64,000 bases of DNA from Kitasatospora sp. NBC_00315 (GTDB lineage Bacteria > Actinomycetota > Actinomycetes > Streptomycetales > Streptomycetaceae): assembly GCF_041435095.1 (NCBI RefSeq), contig NZ_CP108025.1, forward strand, positions 6,076,001 to 6,140,000, given 5' to 3'. The position numbers were made by a program, and so were the translations under genes. The notes under the pieces were generated by a model, which made no database searches, had not been told where the DNA came from, and saw nothing but the letters and a program-made list of their open reading frames with translations. Below are positions 58,880-64,000 of the stretch, piece by piece (position 1 is the stretch's first letter; each line of letters starts with the position of its first letter).

Positions 58880-61122
58880 GCACGCCCCGTCAGCCGCCCG
58901 GTGGCCCGGGCGACCGCAAACCGCCGCCCCGCGGCTCCGGCGAGCGCCCGCGCGCACAGTCCCCGCGGACCCCCAGGGCGCCGGGTCCGCGCCGCGCCGC
59001 CGGGCAGCCGCCCGAGCCGCCGGCCCGCTCCGGGCCCCGGCCGGGGCAGCCCAAGGCGGCGCAGCCCAAGGCCGGGCGGTCCACGCCGGGGCAGCCCGGG
59101 GCGGGACGCTCCGGGGACCAGCAGCGCCGCCCGGCCCCCGCCGCCGGCTCCACGGCCCGCCGGCCGGGGAGGACGCAGCGGTCCGAACTGCGCTCCGGAC
59201 CAGCCGGGCCCCGTCCGCGCCCGGCCGCCCGGCCGCAGCCCAGGAAGATCCGGCTGGCCGACCCGCGCAAGCGGCTGCGCCTGGTCACGGTGGTGCTCTC
59301 GCTGGTGTTCTCGGTCTTCGCGGGCCGGCTCGTCCAGCTCCAGCTGATCGACTCCGACGCGCTGGCCGCCGACGCCAACACCAACCGCTACCAGGAGATC
59401 CCGCTCACCGCGGAGCGCGGCTCGATAACGTCCTCCGACGGCGTCGCGCTCGCCACCACCGTCGACGCGTACGACATCACCGCCGACCCGCAGATGTTCA
59501 CCCCGGCCGCCACCGGTGTGCCCGACGCGCCCGAGCAGGCGGCCGCACTGCTGGCGCCGATCCTCGGCGTGCCCAAGGAGCAGCTCGCCTCGGACCTGCA
59601 CACGCCCAAGACCCGGTACAAGCGGCTGGCCGCCCAGCAGACGCCCGACACCAAGAACCAGATCAGCGACCTCAAGGCCGGCCTGGACAAGCAGGCCGGC
59701 TCCAAGGCGTGCCAGGCCCAGAAGGCACTCCTGCGCCTGCCCGCCGACCAGGGCGGACGGACCAGGGTCGACAACGAGTGCGCCAACCCGCTGGCCGGCG
59801 TCTTCAACCGGGACACCCAGCGCCGGGAGTACCCCTCCGGCGGCCTCGCCTCCAACCTGGTCGGCTTCGTCAACGCCGAGGGCGTCGGCTCGGGCGGCCT
59901 GGAGCAGCAGTACCAGCAGCAGCTGGCGGGCAAGGACGGGCGCAGCAGCTACGCCCAGGCGGGCGGCCGCCTGGTGCCCACCTCCGGCGGCTCGATGGAC
60001 GCCGCCGTGCCGGGCACCGACCTGCGCCTGACGGTGAACCGGGACATCCAGTGGGCGGCGCAGCAGGCCATCACCGACCAGGTCGCCAACGCCGGGGCGC
60101 AGAAGGGCTACGTCATCGTCCAGGACGTGAAGACCGGTCAGGTGCTGGCGATGGCGACCTCGCCGGGCTTCGACCCCAACGACCTGCGCTCCGCCAAGGC
60201 CGACCAGCTCGGCAACACCGCGCTGCAGGACGTCTACGAGCCCGGCAGCACGGCCAAGCTGATGACCATGGCGGCCGTGCTGGACACCGGCAAGGCGACC
60301 TGGGACACCCACGTCACCGTCCCGAACACGCTGCAGCGCTCGGACCACGTGTTCCACGACGACGTGGACCACGCGACCTGGTACCTGACGCTGGCCGGGG
60401 TGCTCGCCAAGTCCTCGAACATCGGGACCATCGAGGCCGCCGAGCAGCTCGGGGCCACCCAGCCCGAGTCCAACAAGGTGCTCTACGACTACCTGCGCAA
60501 GTTCGGCATCGGCCAGCCGACCGGCCTGGGCTTTCCGGGGGAGACCCCCGGCCTGCTCGACAGGCCCGAGGACTGGAAGGCCTCCAAGCAGTACACCATC
60601 CCCTTCGGCCAGGGCCTGTCGCTGAACGCCCTGCAGGCCACCTCGGTGTACTCCACCATCGCCAACGGCGGTGTGCGGGTCGCCCCGAGCGTCGTCCAGG
60701 GCACCACCGCACCGGACGGCCACTACACCCCGGCCGCGCCCGCCGCGCAGAGCCGGGTGGTCAGTGAGCAGACCGCCAGAACGCTCACCGGGATGCTGGA
60801 GTCGGTCGTCACGGACGAGCAGGGCACCGGCGGCGCGGCGGCCATCCCCGGCTACCGGGTCGCGGGCAAGACCGGCACGGCCAACCGGGCGGACGGCAAG
60901 GGCGGCTACTCCGGCTACACCGCCTCCTTCATCGGCTTCGCCCCCGCCGACCAGCCCCGGGTGACCGTCTCCTGCGTCATCCAGGACCCGGTCAACGGCC
61001 ACTTCGGCGGCCAGCTCTGCGGGCCGGTGTTCAAGCAGGTGATGGAGTTCTCGCTGAAAACCCTCCAGGTCCCGCCGAGCGGCAGCGCGGCGCCCAACCT
61101 GCCCGTCGACTGGAAGCCGTGA
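58876..61122 (+). CDS. ftsI: septal peptidoglycan transpeptidase FtsI (class B PBP)
   Basis: 748 aa. A long basic Pro/Arg-rich cytoplasmic region (about 130 residues) is followed by a membrane helix (RLRLVTVVLSLVFSVFAGRLVQL) and a PBP dimer domain beginning YQEIPLTAERGSITSSDG. The transpeptidase has the nucleophile Ser of YEPGSTAKLMTM (SxxK), AKSSNIGTIEAA (SxN) and RVAGKTGTANRADG (KTG). It cross-links septal peptidoglycan with FtsW. ATG 58876 overlaps the ftsL stop. No PASTA domain is present. Confidence 0.97.
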   Translation: MSTPRQPPGGPGDRKPPPRGSGERPRAQSPRTPRAPGPRRAAGQPPEPPARSGPRPGQPKAAQPKAGRSTPGQPGAGRSGDQQRRPAPAAGSTARRPGRTQRSELRSGPAGPRPRPAARPQPRKIRLADPRKRLRLVTVVLSLVFSVFAGRLVQLQLIDSDALAADANTNRYQEIPLTAERGSITSSDGVALATTVDAYDITADPQMFTPAATGVPDAPEQAAALLAPILGVPKEQLASDLHTPKTRYKRLAAQQTPDTKNQISDLKAGLDKQAGSKACQAQKALLRLPADQGGRTRVDNECANPLAGVFNRDTQRREYPSGGLASNLVGFVNAEGVGSGGLEQQYQQQLAGKDGRSSYAQAGGRLVPTSGGSMDAAVPGTDLRLTVNRDIQWAAQQAITDQVANAGAQKGYVIVQDVKTGQVLAMATSPGFDPNDLRSAKADQLGNTALQDVYEPGSTAKLMTMAAVLDTGKATWDTHVTVPNTLQRSDHVFHDDVDHATWYLTLAGVLAKSSNIGTIEAAEQLGATQPESNKVLYDYLRKFGIGQPTGLGFPGETPGLLDRPEDWKASKQYTIPFGQGLSLNALQATSVYSTIANGGVRVAPSVVQGTTAPDGHYTPAAPAAQSRVVSEQTARTLTGMLESVVTDEQGTGGAAAIPGYRVAGKTGTANRADGKGGYSGYTASFIGFAPADQPRVTVSCVIQDPVNGHFGGQLCGPVFKQVMEFSLKTLQVPPSGSAAPNLPVDWKP

Positions 61123-61128
61123 TCAACG

Positions 61129-62805
61129 ATGACCACCGAGCCCCACGATGTGTTCCCGGTCACAGCGGCCCCCGCGCCGGCCGGGGCGGCGCGGTCGCGG
61201 TTTGGCCCTGGGCGGCCCGAGGCCGATAGCCTGCCCGCCGTGCCGAAACCCGATCAAACCACCGTGAGCCCGCCCCGCCCCGACCGGGTGGCGGCGCTGC
61301 CGCTGCCCGAGGTGGCCCGCCTGCTGGGTCTGCCGCCCGTCGACGGGGGCCCGGTCAGCGGCGTCACCCACGACTCCCGCGCGGTGCGCCCCGGCGACGT
61401 CTACGTGGCCTTCCCCGGCGCCAACCACCACGGCGCCGCCTTCACCGCCCAGGCCGCCGCGGCCGGCGCCGTCGCCGTGCTCACCGACCCGGCCGGTGCG
61501 GAGCTCGCCGCCGGCGCGGGCCTGCCGCTGCTGGTGGTGGACCGCCCCCGGGCCCGGATGGGCGAGCTCGCCGCCGCCGTCTACGGCCACCCCGCCGACC
61601 GGCTGCTCACCATCGGCCTGACCGGGACCAACGGCAAGACCACCACCTCGTACCTGGTCGAGGGCGGTCTGCTGGGCGCCGGCCGCGCCCCGGGCGTGAT
61701 CGGCACCGTCGAGATGCGGGTCGGCACCGAGCGGATCAAGAGCGAGCGCACCACCCCCGAGGCCACCGACCTGCACGCCATCCTCGAGGTGATGCGCGAG
61801 CGCGGAGCCGACGCGGTGACCATGGAGGTCTCCAGCCACGCGCTGGTCTTCGGCCGGGTGGACGGGGTGACCTACGACGTCGCGCTGTTCAACAACCTGA
61901 CGCCGGAGCACCTGGACTTCCACCCCGACATGGAGGACTACTTCCAGGCCAAGGCCCGGCTCTTCGCCCCCGGCAGGTCCAGGGCCGGGGTCGCCAACGC
62001 GGACGACGCCTACGGCCGCCGGCTCGTCGCCGAGGCCCGGATCCCGATGACCACCTTCTCCGCCCGGGGCGCCGCCGACGCCGACTGGCGCGCGGTGGAC
62101 GTCCAGCTCGGACCGGTCGGCTCGACCTTCCGGGTGCTCGGCCCCGACGGCGCGGCCGCGGACGCCTCGGTGCCGCTGCCGGGCCCCTTCAACGTCGCCA
62201 ACGCGCTGGCCGCGATCACCGTGCTGGTCACCGCCGGGCTGCCGCTGGACCGGGCCGTCGCCGGCATCGCCGCGGTGGCCGGAGTGCCGGGCCGGCTGGA
62301 GCGGGTCGACGCCGGCCAGCCGTACGTCGCCGTGGTCGACTACGCCCACAAGCCGGACGCCCTGCAGGCCGTCCTGGAGTCGCTGCGCGAGGTCACCAAG
62401 GGCCGGCTGCACGTGGTGGTCGGCTGCGGCGGCGACCGCGATCCGCACAAGCGCGCCCCGATGGGCGCCATCGCGGCGCGCCTGGCCGACACCGCTGTGC
62501 TGACCAGCGACAACCCGCGCAGCGAGGATCCGCTCGCGATCCTGGCCGCCATGCTGACCGGCGCCGCCGGCGTCCCCGAGACCGAGCGTGGCGCGGTCCT
62601 GGTGGTGCCCGACCGGGCCGAGGCCATCGCGGACGCGGTGACCCGCGCGCACGCCGGCGACACCGTCCTGGTGGCCGGCAAGGGCCACGAACTTGGCCAG
62701 TACGTACGAGACGAGATCCGCCCCTTCGACGACCGGGAAGTCCTCCGGGACGTCATCTCCCGCTCCTCGGCCGCCCGGGGCACCCGAGGAGTGGAACAGC
62801 CGTGA
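61129..62805 (+). CDS. murE: UDP-MurNAc-L-Ala-D-Glu:diaminopimelate ligase
   Basis: 558 aa. Adds diaminopimelate (LL-DAP expected in Streptomyces) to the UDP-MurNAc dipeptide. ATP loop ITIGLTGTNGKTTTSYLVEGG, TTPEATDLHAILEVM, MEVSSHAL, FNNLTPEHLDFHPDMEDYFQAKARLF (carbamylated-Lys region) and the DAP-specificity motif TSDNPRSEDP. ATG 61129 lies 6 nt after ftsI; its first 45 residues are low-complexity. GTG 61240 (MPKPDQTTVS), just downstream of an internal TAGCCT box, is a second, possibly leaderless start that still includes the whole enzyme. Confidence 0.96.
   Translation: MTTEPHDVFPVTAAPAPAGAARSRFGPGRPEADSLPAVPKPDQTTVSPPRPDRVAALPLPEVARLLGLPPVDGGPVSGVTHDSRAVRPGDVYVAFPGANHHGAAFTAQAAAAGAVAVLTDPAGAELAAGAGLPLLVVDRPRARMGELAAAVYGHPADRLLTIGLTGTNGKTTTSYLVEGGLLGAGRAPGVIGTVEMRVGTERIKSERTTPEATDLHAILEVMRERGADAVTMEVSSHALVFGRVDGVTYDVALFNNLTPEHLDFHPDMEDYFQAKARLFAPGRSRAGVANADDAYGRRLVAEARIPMTTFSARGAADADWRAVDVQLGPVGSTFRVLGPDGAAADASVPLPGPFNVANALAAITVLVTAGLPLDRAVAGIAAVAGVPGRLERVDAGQPYVAVVDYAHKPDALQAVLESLREVTKGRLHVVVGCGGDRDPHKRAPMGAIAARLADTAVLTSDNPRSEDPLAILAAMLTGAAGVPETERGAVLVVPDRAEAIADAVTRAHAGDTVLVAGKGHELGQYVRDEIRPFDDREVLRDVISRSSAARGTRGVEQP
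61227..61232 (+). promoter_or_regulatory. internal -10 box (TAGCCT) for a leaderless murE form
   Basis: TAGCCT, 7 nt, GTG at 61240 in the murE frame, with the same geometry as the other leaderless starts in this window. Confidence 0.45.
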
Positions 62806-64000
62806 TCGCACTGACCCTCGCCGAGGTCGCCGCCGCCGTCGGAGGCACCCTGGACGGCGCCGACCCGGCCGCCACGGTGACCGGACCGGTCGTGGTGGAC
62901 TCCCGGCAGGTGCGCCCCGGCGGCCTGTTCGTGGCCTTCGCCGGCGAGAACGTCGACGGCCACGAGTACGCCGGGCGCGCGGTCGAGGCCGGCGCCGTCG
63001 CGGTGCTCGCCGCCCGCCCGGTCGGCGTGCCCGCCGTGCTGGTCGACGACGTGCTGGACGCGCTCGGGAAGCTGGCCCGCGCCGTCGTGCTGCGCGCCGA
63101 GGACGTCTCGGTGGTGGCGCTGACCGGCTCGGCCGGCAAGACCAGCACCAAGGACCTGATCGCCCAGCTGCTGGGGCACCTGGGAGAAACGGTCTTTCCG
63201 CCCGGCTCGCTGAACAACGAGATCGGGCACCCGATGACGGCCCTGCGGGTCGAGCCGACCACCCGTCACCTGGTGCTGGAGATGGGCGCCCGGCACAAGG
63301 GCGACATCGAGTACCTGACCGCGATCACCCCGCCGCGGATCGGCGTCGTGCTGAACGTGGGCACCGCCCACGTGGGCGAGTTCGGCTCCAAGGAGGCGAT
63401 CGCCGAGGCCAAGGGCGAGCTGGTCGAGGCGCTGCCCGCCGAGGGCGTCGCGGTGCTGAACGGCGACGACCCGCTGGTACGGGCGATGGCCGCCCGCACC
63501 CGGGCCCGGATCGTGCTGTTCGGCGAGAGCGCGGACGCGCACGTCCGGGCGAGCGATGTTCGCCTGGACGCCACCGGAAGGCCGTCGTTCACGCTGACCA
63601 CCCCGGCCGGTTCCGCAGCGGTGCGGCTGCGCCTGTACGGTGAGCACCACGTCTCGAACGCCCTCGCCGCCGCTGCGGTGGCGATGGAGCTCGGGCTGTC
63701 CGTCGACGACACCGCCGCCGCCCTGGGCGAGGCGGGCGCGCTGTCCCGCTGGCGCATGGAGGTCGTCGAACGGGCCGACGGTGTCACGGTCGTCAACGAC
63801 GCCTACAACGCGAACCCGGACTCGATGCGGGCCGCGCTGCGGGCGCTCGTGTCGATGGGAGGCCGCGGCCCGGGGCGCCGCCGTACCTGGGCGGTGCTCG
63901 GCGAGATGCGGGAGCTGGGCGAGGAGAGCTTCGCCGAGCACGACGCCATCGGGCGCCTCGTGGTCCGACTGGACGTCACCAAACTGGTGGCGGTCGGTGG
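62802..64000 (+). CDS. murF: UDP-MurNAc-tripeptide:D-Ala-D-Ala ligase (3' end outside window)
   Basis: The first 399 residues are in the window; the family is usually about 450-480 aa. Mur-ligase ATP loop VVALTGSAGKTSTKDLIAQLLG, LNNEIGHPMTALRV, LEMGARHKGDIEYL, VLNVGTAHVGEFGSKEAIAEAKGEL and the C-terminal-domain start VVNDAYNANPDSMRAAL. It completes the UDP-MurNAc-pentapeptide. GTG 62802 overlaps the murE stop (GTGA) and has GAGGAG about 10 nt upstream. It is truncated only by the end of the sequence. Confidence 0.97.
   Translation, partial: MIALTLAEVAAAVGGTLDGADPAATVTGPVVVDSRQVRPGGLFVAFAGENVDGHEYAGRAVEAGAVAVLAARPVGVPAVLVDDVLDALGKLARAVVLRAEDVSVVALTGSAGKTSTKDLIAQLLGHLGETVFPPGSLNNEIGHPMTALRVEPTTRHLVLEMGARHKGDIEYLTAITPPRIGVVLNVGTAHVGEFGSKEAIAEAKGELVEALPAEGVAVLNGDDPLVRAMAARTRARIVLFGESADAHVRASDVRLDATGRPSFTLTTPAGSAAVRLRLYGEHHVSNALAAAAVAMELGLSVDDTAAALGEAGALSRWRMEVVERADGVTVVNDAYNANPDSMRAALRALVSMGGRGPGRRRTWAVLGEMRELGEESFAEHDAIGRLVVRLDVTKLVAVG

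Overview
This is high-GC actinobacterial chromosome, most likely a streptomycete (Streptomyces or Kitasatospora). The base composition, GTG/TTG starts, TAnnnT -10 boxes and the gene set all fit. Gene order is strongly conserved. It matches the S. coelicolor trpD-to-murF segment read backwards, and much of it parallels the M. tuberculosis region running from trpD through pimB, fadD15, ArsA/SRPBCC, acyltransferase, aroG, a Ser/Thr kinase, Rv2175c, a prenyl synthase and metF to the dcw cell-division cluster. About 57 protein genes can be supported. I saw no tRNA, rRNA, CRISPR array, insertion sequence or prophage.

Layout. 1-7.1 kb: a degenerate receiver protein, trpD, a SAM-IV riboswitch driving a class-V PLP enzyme, a RAM-domain protein, a rhomboid protease, a zinc-ribbon protein and a NYN-domain protein. 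7.4-11.4 kb: three tandem secreted NlpC/P60 hydrolases, the middle one behind a c-di-AMP (ydaO) riboswitch. 11.5-19.6 kb: a secreted gluzincin, a GT87 polyprenol-dependent transferase, a PimB-like GT4, an acyl-CoA ligase, and an SRPBCC plus degenerate ArsA-like pair. 19.6-26.8 kb: a DUF5304 protein, ROK glucokinase, an EEP phosphatase, an alpha/beta hydrolase, an acyltransferase and the MacS/MacR two-component pair. 26.9-30.5 kb: a fused TrpE-TrpG enzyme behind a Trp-codon leader peptide and attenuator, divergent from class II DAHP synthase. 30.6-33.7 kb: bfd and bfr, a molybdopterin oxidoreductase and a BBE-type flavoenzyme. 33.9-40.5 kb: a PASTA kinase, thiO-thiS-thiG behind a TPP riboswitch, a ferredoxin-reductase-like protein, an Rv2175c-like protein and thiE. 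40.8-47.7 kb: a prenyl synthase with a 74-bp tandem repeat at its 3' end, metF, a Q-rich membrane protein, a GT87-like transferase, a CrtI-like protein and DUF4126. 48.2-56.6 kb: a HEPN protein behind a PafBC-like promoter, a methyltransferase, DUF3040, a MoxR-DUF58-transglutaminase operon and a beta-carbonic anhydrase. 57.2-64 kb: rsmH-ftsL-ftsI-murE-murF (murF is cut by the window end).

How it works together. Most of the window serves the envelope: peptidoglycan precursor synthesis and septation (dcw genes), peptidoglycan hydrolysis (NlpC/P60), lipid and mannolipid synthesis, and envelope signalling (MacRS, PASTA kinase). Interleaved are chorismate/tryptophan, thiamine, methionine/folate and iron-storage genes. 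RNA-level control is dense: SAM-IV, c-di-AMP and TPP riboswitches, a trp attenuator, and roughly ten genes whose -10 box sits 6-8 nt from the start codon, implying leaderless mRNAs.

No wholly new multi-gene system is evident. The most unusual signals are the back-to-back leaderless aro/trp control region, a perfect 74-bp tandem amplification of a gene 3' end, a DNA-damage-type promoter before a HEPN gene, a 26-bp perfect inverted repeat, and an ArsA-family protein without its Walker A lysines.
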